Shown: in pieces, positions 12,409 through 22,165 of the stretch
How the letters are laid out: every line of letters begins with the position of its first letter
How positions within the stretch are numbered: position 1 is the stretch's first letter
DNA from: Embleya sp042956465
GTDB taxonomy: Bacteria > Actinomycetota > Actinomycetes > Streptomycetales > Streptomycetaceae
NCBI RefSeq assembly: GCF_042956465.1
Contig: NZ_JBIBGL010000003.1
Span: 124,001 to 188,000 of the forward strand
Direction: 5' to 3'
Length of the DNA: 64,000 bases
Made by a program: the position numbers and the translations under genes
The notes under the pieces: generated by a model
What the model was told of the DNA's origin: nothing
Databases searched by the model: none
Seen by the model: only the letters and a program-made list of their open reading frames with translations

Positions 12409-12736
12409 GCCGCTGCGGCTGAATGATGTCGAGCTGATCGGTACGCGTCGACAGTGCGGATCGAGGCAGTGCCGGCCGGGACGATGCCGGTCGGATCCGT
12501 GCCCCGCGCCATCGTAAGCAGCCCACGGCAGGTTTTTGTTCCCCTTTGAGCCGCCAGGCTATCGCACATTCATTCGAACAAAACTTCTCCGGGTCCTTCT
12601 TCACTCGATCGTGTGAAGCTTCGGCCCCGGCGCTCCGGCCCGCGCGCGCCACTAAGGTGAAACCCCAAGACCTCGCCGCACCGGGACCCGTCTCGTCCCA
12701 CGAATCGGCGGCGGGGGCGATCCGGGGGAGGTATGC
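12409..12736. promoter_or_regulatory. Divergent promoter region uvrA / isomerase-family gene
   Basis: 328 bp without a gene, holding the divergent promoters of uvrA and the gene at 12737. At 12574-12587 the sequence TCGAAC-AAAA-CTTC has one full half-site of the actinobacterial LexA box but only a partial second half. A small inverted repeat CTTCAC-n8-GTGAAG lies near 12599-12618. Neither is strong enough to name an operator. Confidence 0.35.
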
Positions 12737-13471
12737 GTGACCACGGACGGGTTCGACCCCGCCGCACTGCTCGCGGAGATCAACGACGCGACCGCGCAGG
12801 TATTGGCGACCGCGGAACGGCTGACGCCCGAGCACCTGGCCGGTCCGTCGTTGCTGCCCGGGTGGAGCAGGGGCCATGTACTGACCCACCTCGCGCGCAA
12901 CGCGGACGCCCTGACCAACCTGCTGAACTGGGCCCGCACCGGAATCCCGACCCCGATGTACCCGCCGGGGGACGCCCGCGACCGGGCCATCGAGGAGGGT
13001 GCCGGTCGGCCGCTCCCGGAGCAGCTCACCGACCTGTACGACGCGTCCGGCCGGTTCGCCCGGGCGTTCACCGCGATGACGCCGACCGCGTGGGGCGCCA
13101 AGGTCACCGCGCGCAACGCGGGCGAGATCGCCGCCACGACGCTGCCCGGCAAACGACTGCGCGAGTTGTACATCCACCACGTCGACCTGGACGCGGGCTG
13201 GACGCCGGCGCACTGGCCGACCGAGTACACCGAGCGCGAGCTGAACGAGGTCGCCGCCTCCTTCCGCGGCCGGCCGGACTGCCCGCCGCTGCTGCTGCGC
13301 GACGACATCACCCACCGCGAGTTGTTGATCGGCCCGGAGGGCGTGGCCCCCGCCGCGGTCGTCTCCGGTCGCCGTCAGTCGCTGCTCGCGTGGCTGATCG
13401 GCCGCACCAACGGCGACGGCCTGATCGTCGAGCCGTTCGGTCGCCTGCCACCGCTGCCCGCGTGGATGTAG
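12737..13471 (+). CDS. Mycothiol-dependent maleylpyruvate isomerase family protein
   Basis: DinB-like four-helix protein of 244 residues in the mycothiol-dependent maleylpyruvate isomerase family, a superfamily that uses mycothiol, the actinobacterial thiol, for isomerisation or transfer. The N-terminal helix region ATAERLTPEHLAGPSLLPGW and SRGHVLTHLARNADALTNLL carry the conserved metal-ligand His (HL), and YIHHVDLDAGW (about 153-163) carries the later His residues. GTG 12737 follows GGGGGAGGT at good spacing. It is divergent from uvrA and 70 bp before the next gene on the same strand. True isomerase activity is not proven by sequence; many members are of unknown function. Confidence 0.85.
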   Translation: MTTDGFDPAALLAEINDATAQVLATAERLTPEHLAGPSLLPGWSRGHVLTHLARNADALTNLLNWARTGIPTPMYPPGDARDRAIEEGAGRPLPEQLTDLYDASGRFARAFTAMTPTAWGAKVTARNAGEIAATTLPGKRLRELYIHHVDLDAGWTPAHWPTEYTERELNEVAASFRGRPDCPPLLLRDDITHRELLIGPEGVAPAAVVSGRRQSLLAWLIGRTNGDGLIVEPFGRLPPLPAWM

Positions 13472-13541
13472 CGGGCGGACGCGGCCGCCGCCGGCGCCGG
13501 TCGGTAGCCGGGAGGGGTCGCGGACGGGGAGGATGGCTCGT

Positions 13542-14198
13542 ATGACGTATCACGGATCCGTGAAGGTCGGCGGCGCCCCGGCCGTGCGCGAGCTGGCCAA
13601 TCTGATGATCAGCAAGGTGGCGGTCGGGCCCTACGACAACGACGCCTACCTGCTCCGCTGTCGGGCCACCGATCAACAGTTGCTGATCGACGCGGCCAAC
13701 GACGCGGGCACGCTGATCACCCTGGTGGGCGACGGCGGCCTCGCGAAGGTGGTCACCACCCATCGGCACCAGGACCACTGGCAGGCGCTCGCCGAGGTGG
13801 TCGCGCACACCGGCGCGACCACCCTGGCCGGACGCGCCGACGCCGAGGCCATCCCGGTGCCCACCGACGTCCTCGTGGACGACGGCGACACGATCGCCTT
13901 CGGCGCCATCGAACTGCGGGCCATCCACCTGGTGGGTCACACCGAGGGCAGCATCGCGCTGCTGTACGACGACCCCAAGGGCCACCCGCACCTGTTCACC
14001 GGCGACTGCCTGTTCCCCGGCGGGGTGGGCAACACCTTCGGCGACCCGGCCGCCTTCGATCGGCTGATCGACGACGTCGAACACAAGCTCTTCGACCTGC
14101 TCCCGGACGAGACCTGGGTCTACCCGGGCCACGGCAACGACACGACCCTGGGCGCCGAGCGCCCCGCCCTGGCCGAGTGGCGCGAACGCCGCTGGTGA
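13542..14198 (+). CDS. Metallo-beta-lactamase-fold hydrolase
   Basis: Zinc hydrolase of 218 residues in the glyoxalase II-like branch of the metallo-beta-lactamase fold. Metal ligands are in THRHQDH (H74, H76, D78, H79), in the LVGHTEGS segment, the TGDCLFPGG segment and PGHGNDT near the C-terminus. The second ATG (13542) is taken because GGGGAGG lies nine bases before it; the ATG at 13533 would sit directly on that site. Probably co-transcribed with the isomerase-family gene just upstream, so a link to thiol-adduct chemistry is possible but inferred. Confidence 0.88.
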   Translation: MTYHGSVKVGGAPAVRELANLMISKVAVGPYDNDAYLLRCRATDQQLLIDAANDAGTLITLVGDGGLAKVVTTHRHQDHWQALAEVVAHTGATTLAGRADAEAIPVPTDVLVDDGDTIAFGAIELRAIHLVGHTEGSIALLYDDPKGHPHLFTGDCLFPGGVGNTFGDPAAFDRLIDDVEHKLFDLLPDETWVYPGHGNDTTLGAERPALAEWRERRW

Positions 14199-14229
14199 TC
14201 CGAGCGCGCCGAGTGTCGGTCCGGCCCGC

Positions 14230-14787
14230 TCAGGGCCGACCGGCGCTCGGCGCGGCGGCCCTGCGGCGGGCCCGGTGCGCGGCCACGTTGGCACGGTTGG
14301 CGCACGCGTCCGAGCAGTAGCGTTTGCGGCCGTTGCGGGAGGTGTCCGCGAACGCCCGGTCGCAACCGGCCGCCGCGCACACACCGGATCGGCCCACGCC
14401 GTAGTCGGCCACCAGGTTGGCCAGCCCCATCGCCGTGTTGATCCGCATGCGCTGCACGAACGGCACCCCCGAGGGCGCGTGGTGCAGGTGCAGCCCGTAG
14501 CCGTGATCCACCAGCCGCGGCCGCACCTCGACCCGCGCCAGCAGGCCGTTGACGTGCTCGACGGCCTCCTCCAGGTCGGTGATCACGAAGAACGCGCGCA
14601 ACTCGCCGGCCCACTCCAGCAGGGGTTCGAGCGCCTCCTGGTCCAGGTCCTCGACCAGGAACGAGAACGCTCGCAGCACATCCCGCGCGGACTCCAGGTC
14701 CGGCGCCGAGCCGTCCGCGCCCGTCCACGCGTTGACCATCGCCACGGCAGCGCCGACGCCGTCACTACGGTAACCGTTGACTTCCAT
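14230..14787 (-). CDS. CGNR zinc-finger protein
   Basis: Protein of 185 residues with the two-part layout of the CGNR family: an N-terminal alpha-helical ABATE-like domain and a C-terminal zinc finger (CAAAGCDRAF ... YCSDACANRANVAAHRARR, about 138-178), where C-A-N-R replaces the usual C-G-N-R. Such proteins are thought to be DNA-binding regulators, possibly stress-linked; no target is known. AAGGG lies six bases before the ATG. It converges on the hydrolase gene and diverges from the short gene at 14868. Confidence 0.85.
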   Translation of the reverse strand: MEVNGYRSDGVGAAVAMVNAWTGADGSAPDLESARDVLRAFSFLVEDLDQEALEPLLEWAGELRAFFVITDLEEAVEHVNGLLARVEVRPRLVDHGYGLHLHHAPSGVPFVQRMRINTAMGLANLVADYGVGRSGVCAAAGCDRAFADTSRNGRKRYCSDACANRANVAAHRARRRAAAPSAGRP

Positions 14788-14867
14788 TGAACCCTTACCT
14801 AGGCTGCGAGGTATGTAAGGAGCTACACCAGAACACTCATTACCCTAGCCAATTTGGGGGCAACGCG

Positions 14868-15074
14868 ATGGCTTCCCGGTGCGATGCCTGCGGCCGGATC
14901 GAGGATCCGCGGATGACCGTACTGTCCCGCCACTCCACATCCCAGGGCGAAATCGTCTACACCCGCTGCCTGTGCGGCAGCGTCGGCGTGCGACTGCGGC
15001 CCACCACGACACAGCGGCCCCCGCACGAGGTGCTCCTCGCCCAGGGGCCGCCGGCCGTACCGTTTCCGGGTTAG
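14868..15074 (+). CDS. Short conserved cysteine-pair protein, function unknown
   Basis: 68-residue protein starting MASRCDACGRIEDP. Two cysteine pairs, CDAC near the start and CLCG in the middle, suggest a small zinc ribbon. No catalytic motif is visible. GGGGG seven bases before ATG 14868 supports this start; the frame is open further upstream but would overlap the divergent CGNR gene. The stop overlaps the terC stop on the other strand. A regulatory or structural role is a guess from size and the cysteine pairs only. Confidence 0.7.
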   Translation: MASRCDACGRIEDPRMTVLSRHSTSQGEIVYTRCLCGSVGVRLRPTTTQRPPHEVLLAQGPPAVPFPG

Positions 15075-16060
15075 ACGCTCGCGTCCCGGTCCGCCTCGGC
15101 GGCCTCCTCGGCCGCCGCGATCTCGTCCTTCTTCGTCTTGCGCAGGCTCAGCACCGTGGTCACCGCGAGGGTCACCACGATCACGCCGAGCGAGAGCGGG
15201 ATGCCGATCTCCGGCACGTGCACACCCTGACCGTGCAGCGCCTCGAAGATCAGCTTGACGCCGATGAAGCCGAGGATCACCGACAGGCCGTACGACAGGT
15301 AGACGAGCTTCTTGAGCAGCCCGCCGATCAGGAAGTACAGCTGGCGCAGCCCCATCAACGCGAACGCGTTCGCGGTGAAGACGATGTACGGCTCCTTGGT
15401 GAGGCCGAAGATCGCCGGGATGGAGTCCAGCGCGAACAGCACGTCGGTGGTGCCGACGGCGATCATCACGATCAGCATCGGGGTGACGAAACGCTTGCCG
15501 TTCTCCTTCACCACGAGCTTCATGTCGCGGTAGCCGTCGGTGGTCGGCAGCACCTTCTCGACCTTGCGCAGGAGGGCGTTCTCCTCGAACTCCTCCTCCT
15601 CGTCCGACCGGGCCTCCTTGATCAGCTTCCACGCGGTCCAGATCAGGAACGCGCCGAAGATGAAGAAGACCCACGAGAACGCGGCCACGACCGCGGCGCC
15701 CGCGGCGATGAAGATGCCGCGCAGCACCAGCGCGAGCAGCACGCCGACCAGCAGCACCCGCTGCTGGTACTGCGGCGGGACCGCGAACTTGCCCATGATC
15801 AGTACGAACACGAACAGGTTGTCGACGCTCAGCGACTTCTCGGTGATGAAGCCGGCGAAGAACTCGCCGGCGGGTGCCGACCCGGAGAAGACCCACAGGC
15901 CGATTCCGAACAGGACGGCGAGACCGACCCAGAAGATGCCCCAGAGGGACGCCTCCTTGAGGGTGACCTCGTGTGGTTTGCGATTGAGGAACAGATCGAC
16001 TGCCACGAGCGCCAACAGCACGACGATGGTCAGGATCCAGGCAACGGGTGAAACGTCCAC
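15071..16060 (-). CDS. terC: TerC-family integral membrane protein
   Basis: Polytopic membrane protein of 329 residues in the TerC/Alx family, linked to tellurite resistance and, in better-studied members, to manganese export or metal loading of secreted proteins. It shows about nine hydrophobic segments and the family acidic motifs: SLSVDNLFVFV (about 68-78) and TTDVLFALDSIPA (about 201-213), with Asp residues inside membrane helices. A charged cytoplasmic loop (SDEEEEFEE) lies between. GTG 16060 has GGAGG four to five bases upstream. Its long leader contains several perfect hairpins (see 16074-16202), so post-transcriptional control is likely. The TerD genes 1.4 kb away may be functional partners. 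Confidence 0.93.
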   Translation of the reverse strand: MDVSPVAWILTIVVLLALVAVDLFLNRKPHEVTLKEASLWGIFWVGLAVLFGIGLWVFSGSAPAGEFFAGFITEKSLSVDNLFVFVLIMGKFAVPPQYQQRVLLVGVLLALVLRGIFIAAGAAVVAAFSWVFFIFGAFLIWTAWKLIKEARSDEEEEFEENALLRKVEKVLPTTDGYRDMKLVVKENGKRFVTPMLIVMIAVGTTDVLFALDSIPAIFGLTKEPYIVFTANAFALMGLRQLYFLIGGLLKKLVYLSYGLSVILGFIGVKLIFEALHGQGVHVPEIGIPLSLGVIVVTLAVTTVLSLRKTKKDEIAAAEEAAEADRDASV

Positions 16061-16073
16061 TGCGCCTCCGGCA

Positions 16074-16119
16074 GACGTGGGGGGTCGCGTCAACGCCGGA
16101 GGGGGGATGTACCCCTCCG
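16074..16119 (-). ncRNA. Candidate 6C-like double hairpin in the terC leader
   Basis: Read on the minus strand, two adjacent hairpins each present a run of six cytosines: CGGAG/CTCCG (extendable to 8 bp) around the C6 at 16106-16101, then GACG/CGTC closing a loop with the C6 at 16084-16079. Paired hairpins with C6 loops are the defining shape of actinobacterial 6C RNAs. The second stem is only 4 bp and the position right before the terC ribosome site is unlike known 6C loci, so this is a candidate only. Confidence 0.3.
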
Positions 16120-16140
16120 ATTGCCTCCAGGATGCCAGAA

Positions 16141-16202
16141 GGTAAAGGAAACACCAAGCGATCCTTTACCAAACCCTGGTGACAGGTCATCGGAAGACCT
16201 GT
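16141..16202 (-). promoter_or_regulatory. Two perfect hairpins in the terC upstream region
   Basis: GGTAAAGGA (16141-16149) pairs perfectly with TCCTTTACC (16162-16170) over a 12-base loop, and flanking CCAG/CTGG can extend the stem across an internal loop. ACAGGTC (16182-16188) pairs with GACCTGT (16196-16202) over 7 bases. They lie between the exonuclease stop (16237) and terC (16060) and may be the exonuclease terminator, a structured terC leader, or both. Confidence 0.5.
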
Positions 16203-16236
16203 GCGGATCCGCTCGCTCGGAGCACCCGGATACCCG

Positions 16237-16893
16237 TCAGCGCGCCGGGGCGAACCCCCGGCGCGGCTTGAGCACGGGCGCGGCGGCCCGCTCCGGGGCC
16301 CGGGCGGGCGGCACCGGCAGCCCGAGACTGCGGGTCCCCAGGCCGGCCAGCAGCAGCGGCAGCAGGCGCGCGGTCACCCGGGCATCGGCCAGCGCCGCGT
16401 GCGCGTCGGGGAAGGTCAGCCCGAAGTGCGCACAACACGTCCCGAGCTTGTGATCGGCCAGCGGCAGCCCGGACGCCTTCGCCAGCTTCATCGTGCACAG
16501 CGCGGGCAACGTCGGCGGCGCCAGGCCGGCCGCGACGAACTCGGCCTCCAGGAAACGCTGCTCGAAGGACGCGTTGTGGGCGACCACCACGGCGCCCGCG
16601 AGCAGCCCGGCCAACTCGACGGCGATCTGCGCGAATCGGGGCGCGCCCAGCACGTCGGCGGCGGTGATCCGATGCACGTGGCTCGCGCCCACCGAGCGGC
16701 CCGGATCCAGCAGCGTGGTCCATTCGCGCAGCACCTCGCCGGTGCCGCGGATGCGCACCACGCCGACCTCCACGATCCGATCCCCGCGGGCCGGCGAGAA
16801 TCCCGTGGTCTCCAGGTCCACGACCGCGAATTCGGTCCGAGCGACCTCGGCGGGCACCCCGAGCATGCGCACGGGATCGGCATAGGCGAACAA
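16237..16893 (-). CDS. DEDDh 3'-5' exonuclease (DnaQ-like)
   Basis: 218-residue exonuclease of the DnaQ/RNase T superfamily. Exo I is VVDLETTGF (about 24-32), Exo II is HNASFEQRFLE (about 105-115) and Exo III is the HAALADARVTARLL segment (about 163-176) with its His and Asp. The acidic residue of Exo II, normally Asp in F-D-x-x-F-L, is Glu here. The TTG at 16893 is favoured because GAGAGGG lies about nine bases before it, whereas the ATG at 16866 has no ribosome site. It is a free-standing proofreading-type exonuclease, not the polymerase III epsilon subunit of a holoenzyme operon. Confidence 0.88.
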   Translation of the reverse strand: MFAYADPVRMLGVPAEVARTEFAVVDLETTGFSPARGDRIVEVGVVRIRGTGEVLREWTTLLDPGRSVGASHVHRITAADVLGAPRFAQIAVELAGLLAGAVVVAHNASFEQRFLEAEFVAAGLAPPTLPALCTMKLAKASGLPLADHKLGTCCAHFGLTFPDAHAALADARVTARLLPLLLAGLGTRSLGLPVPPARAPERAAAPVLKPRRGFAPAR

Positions 16894-17429
16894 GGCGACG
16901 TCCCTCTCCCCCGGCCGCCTCGGTCACGACCGACGGGGCGAGAGTCTATGACCCCCGCCCCGCCGCTTTCCCCGCATTGCCACGAACTGCCCGCTTCGAG
17001 CGAATCCCCGCCCCAGCCCGGCCGGCACATGACGTCACCCGGCCGAAGACCAACGCTGCACCGAACCCCGGCGTCACCACCCGGCCGAGCCGACCCACCT
17101 CGGCCCGGCCGCGGTTCGAGGCCACCGGGCCGGACGCCGACGCCCCACCCGACCCCGGCGCCATCACCCCGCCGAGCCAACCCACTTCAGCCCGGCCGGC
17201 GTTCGAGGCCACCCGGCCGAAGGCCGAACCTCGCGCGCCTGGGCCGTGTCCGGTGGATCCTGGTGGATGAGGTCGCGTCGTCCGGTGCCGTGGCTCGGCG
17301 TGCCGGCGAAGCAGCCGCATGGTGGTTCCATTCGGCTGTTTCTCCGGTGCGGCGAGACGAGCGCAGCGAGGAGCCCGCGAAGGGCGGATGCCAGGCGGCG
17401 CGGCCCCACCAGGATCCGCCGGACCCGGC
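16894..17429. other. Gene-free repeat-rich interval
   Basis: 536 bp with no supportable gene. Apart from the exonuclease promoter at the left, it contains a tandem repeat (17017-17235) and an inverted-repeat element (17242-17430), described separately. Confidence 0.7.
17017..17235. repeat. 87-bp imperfect tandem repeat, about 2.5 copies
   Basis: Copy A is 17017-17103, copy B 17104-17190 and a partial copy C begins at 17191. Each starts CCCGGCCG and shares the blocks GACCCCGGCG, CCGAGCC-ACCCAC and, in B and C, GTTCGAGGCCACC. The core resembles the short extragenic repeats scattered through streptomycete chromosomes, and related units occur at 62455-62540. Confidence 0.75.
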
Positions 17430-17430
17430 C
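17242..17430. repeat. 189-bp element bounded by 25-bp inverted repeats
   Basis: GGCCGTGTCCGGTGGATCCT (start of the left arm, 17242-17266) and the right arm 17406-17430 are inverted copies matching at 23 of 25 positions. Inside, GAAGCAGCCGCATGG (17308-17322) and CCATTCGGCTGTTTC (17328-17342) form a second palindrome matching at 13 of 15. The right arm begins at the last base of the TerD-domain gene's stop codon. No transposase is encoded, so it could be a miniature element or a large RNA hairpin in the 3' UTR. Confidence 0.65.
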
Positions 17431-19184
17431 TAGCGCCCGTTCGTGCCGGCGACCCAGGACAACAACTGCCGTGTGGCCTCCGCGCCGCCCGAGGGCAGGT
17501 CCGCCGTGTACACCCAGGGCAGCCCGATCCACGGGTCCATGATGTGGTCCTCCGGAATCGCGGTGAGCCGCAACAACGAGCGCCACAACGGATCCAGCAG
17601 CGGCCCGAACGACTCGGCGTCACCCCGCGAACCCACCACGATCACGTGCACCCCGACCCTGGGCCCCTCCTCGACGATGTGCCGCAACTGCGCCGCACTG
17701 CGATCGTCGAAGCCGAACGGGAAGTCGTGCACGAGCAACAACTGTCGGGCCAGATCCAGATCGCTCGGCAGCGAGTCCACCGCGTCGTTGGCCACCGCCA
17801 TCCGCACCAGCTCGATCCGGTCCAGGATCCGCCCGAGCAGCACGGACACGTCGGCCGCATCGGTGGCCACCGGCCCCACCAGCAGCCCGGACGACGCCAG
17901 CGGCTGCAACGGCGCGGCAGCCGTGCCCTTGCCCGCCGGGTCGATCACGTGCACCTTGAACTCGCCCACCGGGAACGCCGCGAACATCCGCGCGGTCAGC
18001 GACACCGCGAGCTCGTCGGCCCGCTCCGCGCCGTTGCCCCGCTCGCCCTCCAGGCCGGTCGCACCGGTGTCGATCCACAACCCGCGATCCATCGGCAGCC
18101 GCAACACCATCGGCACACGCAGCTCCGGTCGCTCCGGCAGATGCAGGTCGCCGAGCCGAATCGCCGGCGCCCCGTCCTCGGGAGCCTGCCAACCGGCCCA
18201 CGACGTGCTGTCCCAACGCGCCATCACCGGCGGCAGGTTCGGCTCCAGCTGCTCGACCTCGCCGACCAACTGCGTGGTGTCCCGGTCGAGTACGGCCTTG
18301 GCCTGCTCGGCCAGCGCCCGGTGCCGGTCACGCGCGGTGTCCTGCGCGGCGAGCCCCGCGGGCGAGAAGCGCGCGGCGGGGTCGTTCAGGACGCCTTCCA
18401 GCTCCTTGTCCAACCGCCCGTCGGCGTACTCGATCGCCGATCGGTAGGCGGCGGCCGATCGCGCCGCGTCCTCGAACACGCCCCAGACCTGTTCGTACAG
18501 CTTCTCCACCTCGCGCCGCGCGGCCCGCTGCGCGGCCTCGCGCTCGACGTCCGGCGGAGCCGCGGCCCACGCCATGCCGCCGCTCTGGTCCACCCGCGGC
18601 GGGGTGCCCGGCTCGCGCGGTTCGGTGGGCGCGTTCGCGGCGCTGAACGGCGCGGCGGCGGGTCCGCCGAGCGCGGTGCGCGCCCGGTCCACCACTCGCG
18701 CCCGGTTCTGCACGCCGACGTCCTTGAGCAGCGCCTCCAGGCCGGCCTCGTAGCCCTGCCCGACGGCGCGCACCTTCCACGCGCCCTGGCGTCGATACAG
18801 CTCGACGGTGTGCAGCGCGCGCTCGTTGCCCAGATCGGTGATGCGGAACGTGGCCAGGTCCTCGCCGCCGGCCCGCACGGTGACCACCGGCGCCGCGACC
18901 ACGCCGAACCGGTCCACGCCGCCGCCCTCCAGCGAGGCGCCGACCAGCACCCGCTCGATCTCGGCGGGCAGCCTGTCCAGCTCGAAGGTCGCACCGGCCT
19001 GCCGAATGGTCACCCCGACGGTGTCGACACCGCCGCGCTGGATCACATCGTCGTCGCCGCGGACCCGATCGTCGGCGCCCACCAGGGTCACCACCAGCTC
19101 GACCGGGCATTGTGCCGCGATCTCGACCTCCACCCGGGTGTCGGGCAGCGCCAGGTTCTGACCCCGTACCAGTTCGGTGCTCAC
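17430..19184 (-). CDS. TerD-domain protein with FtsK/SpoIIIE-like C-terminal region
   Basis: 584-residue protein. Residues about 1-165 form a TerD-type (stress/tellurium) domain, with the acidic VGADDRVRGDDDV and LGNERALHTVELYRR segments. A Pro/Ala linker and a helical, probably coiled-coil region (about 210-320) follow. The C-terminal about 250 residues resemble the RecA-like fold of FtsK/SpoIIIE proteins (LLLVHDFPFGFDD, VGVHVIVVGSRGD), but no Walker A motif is visible, so ATPase activity is doubtful. ATG 19184 fits the domain start. It lies 104 bp after the terD gene and is probably in the same unit; a role in membrane stress or export is inferred from the family. Confidence 0.8.
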   Translation of the reverse strand: MSTELVRGQNLALPDTRVEVEIAAQCPVELVVTLVGADDRVRGDDDVIQRGGVDTVGVTIRQAGATFELDRLPAEIERVLVGASLEGGGVDRFGVVAAPVVTVRAGGEDLATFRITDLGNERALHTVELYRRQGAWKVRAVGQGYEAGLEALLKDVGVQNRARVVDRARTALGGPAAAPFSAANAPTEPREPGTPPRVDQSGGMAWAAAPPDVEREAAQRAARREVEKLYEQVWGVFEDAARSAAAYRSAIEYADGRLDKELEGVLNDPAARFSPAGLAAQDTARDRHRALAEQAKAVLDRDTTQLVGEVEQLEPNLPPVMARWDSTSWAGWQAPEDGAPAIRLGDLHLPERPELRVPMVLRLPMDRGLWIDTGATGLEGERGNGAERADELAVSLTARMFAAFPVGEFKVHVIDPAGKGTAAAPLQPLASSGLLVGPVATDAADVSVLLGRILDRIELVRMAVANDAVDSLPSDLDLARQLLLVHDFPFGFDDRSAAQLRHIVEEGPRVGVHVIVVGSRGDAESFGPLLDPLWRSLLRLTAIPEDHIMDPWIGLPWVYTADLPSGGAEATRQLLSWVAGTNGR

Positions 19185-19288
19185 GTGCGTTCGTCCCCTC
19201 CCCGCCCCGCCGGGACGGACCCCGCGCGAGCGGGCCGGGAGGCGTACTCCGCCCGTCCCGGCCCGCTCACCATGTTTGGTTGTGCGTC

Positions 19289-19861
19289 CTACAGGTGCGC
19301 CATCAGAGCCGGGAGCAGGTCGCGCAGGGTCTGACCGTGCGCGGGCTCGCCGATCGCGGCCATCTTCCAGGCGGTGCCGTGCCGGTAGAGCTTGGCCATG
19401 ATCTGGCCGGTGTAGTTGCCACCGCCGGAGAGCGTGTAGCGCGCCAGCTCGGTGTTCGTGGTCTCGTCCACGATCCGGCAGAACGCGTTCTCGATCTCCT
19501 GGAAGGTCTGCCCCTGGAACGAGCTGACCGTGAAGATGATCTGGTCCACGTGCACCGGCACGCGGGACAGGTCCACGAGGATCGACTCGTCGTCGCCGTC
19601 ACCGTGCCCGGTCAGGTTGTCGCCGGTGTGGCGAACGGACCCGTCCTTGCTGGTGAGCTGGCCGAAGTAGCAGACGTCGACCGGCTGGTTCTCGGCGAAG
19701 AGCACACACGACGCGTCGAGGTCGACCTCCTTCTCCCGGCTGCCGAACAGGCCGCGGCGCTTGATGGCGTCCCATCCCAGGCCCATCCGGACCATGGTCA
19801 GCTCGCCACCACCCGGCTTGTCGAGTGAAATCCTCTGGCCCTTGGACATGTTGACGGCCAC
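19289..19861 (-). CDS. terD: TerD-family stress protein
   Basis: 190-residue calcium-binding TerD protein. The N-terminus has VNMSKGQRISLDK and MVRMGLGWD; the core GDNLTGHGDGDDESILVDL (about 80-98) provides the acidic calcium site, and NAFCRIVDETTNTELARYTL and GGGNYTGQIMAKLYR are family blocks. GTG 19861 follows GGGGAG at nine bases. Ter proteins protect against tellurite, oxidative and membrane stress, and in streptomycetes influence development. Its neighbours are the TerD-domain fusion downstream and uvrB upstream. Confidence 0.93.
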   Translation of the reverse strand: MAVNMSKGQRISLDKPGGGELTMVRMGLGWDAIKRRGLFGSREKEVDLDASCVLFAENQPVDVCYFGQLTSKDGSVRHTGDNLTGHGDGDDESILVDLSRVPVHVDQIIFTVSSFQGQTFQEIENAFCRIVDETTNTELARYTLSGGGNYTGQIMAKLYRHGTAWKMAAIGEPAHGQTLRDLLPALMAHL

Positions 19862-20046
19862 TGGCGACGTCTCCCCTCACAGATTTGGTCACGCGGCTCG
19901 CGAACGCCGCCCCGTGGTCGGGGCGGGCCCACACTGGCCGCAGAGTAGTCCTCGGGAGTCGCCGGTGTCCCGGCGAGCCCCCTCGGTGACATTCAGGATC
20001 ACGAACCTACCGGTCAAGACGTACGGACTTCGCAGGCCGTTCCCTC

Positions 20047-20070
20047 ATGTCCGTGATCCGTCCCGGACAT
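20047..20070 (-). terminator. Hairpin after uvrB
   Basis: ATGTCCG (20047-20053) and CGGACAT (20064-20070) form a perfect 7-bp stem starting 4 bp after the uvrB stop. Short and without a U-run, so weak. Confidence 0.4.
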
Positions 20071-20074
20071 CGTG

Positions 20075-22162
<2,088 letters not shown>

Positions 22163-22165
22163 GTT

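Noticed and set aside
12574..12587. LexA (SOS) box before uvrA
   Set aside because: Only one half-site matches TCGAAC-n4-GTTCGA; the second half is CTTCTC.
16141..16202. yybP-ykoY manganese riboswitch before terC
   Set aside because: The characteristic conserved loops of that class were not found by eye; left as an unassigned leader.
16977..17270. A 97-codon plus-strand gene over the tandem repeat
   Set aside because: Its sequence is just the translated 87-bp repeat, no ribosome site or family match.
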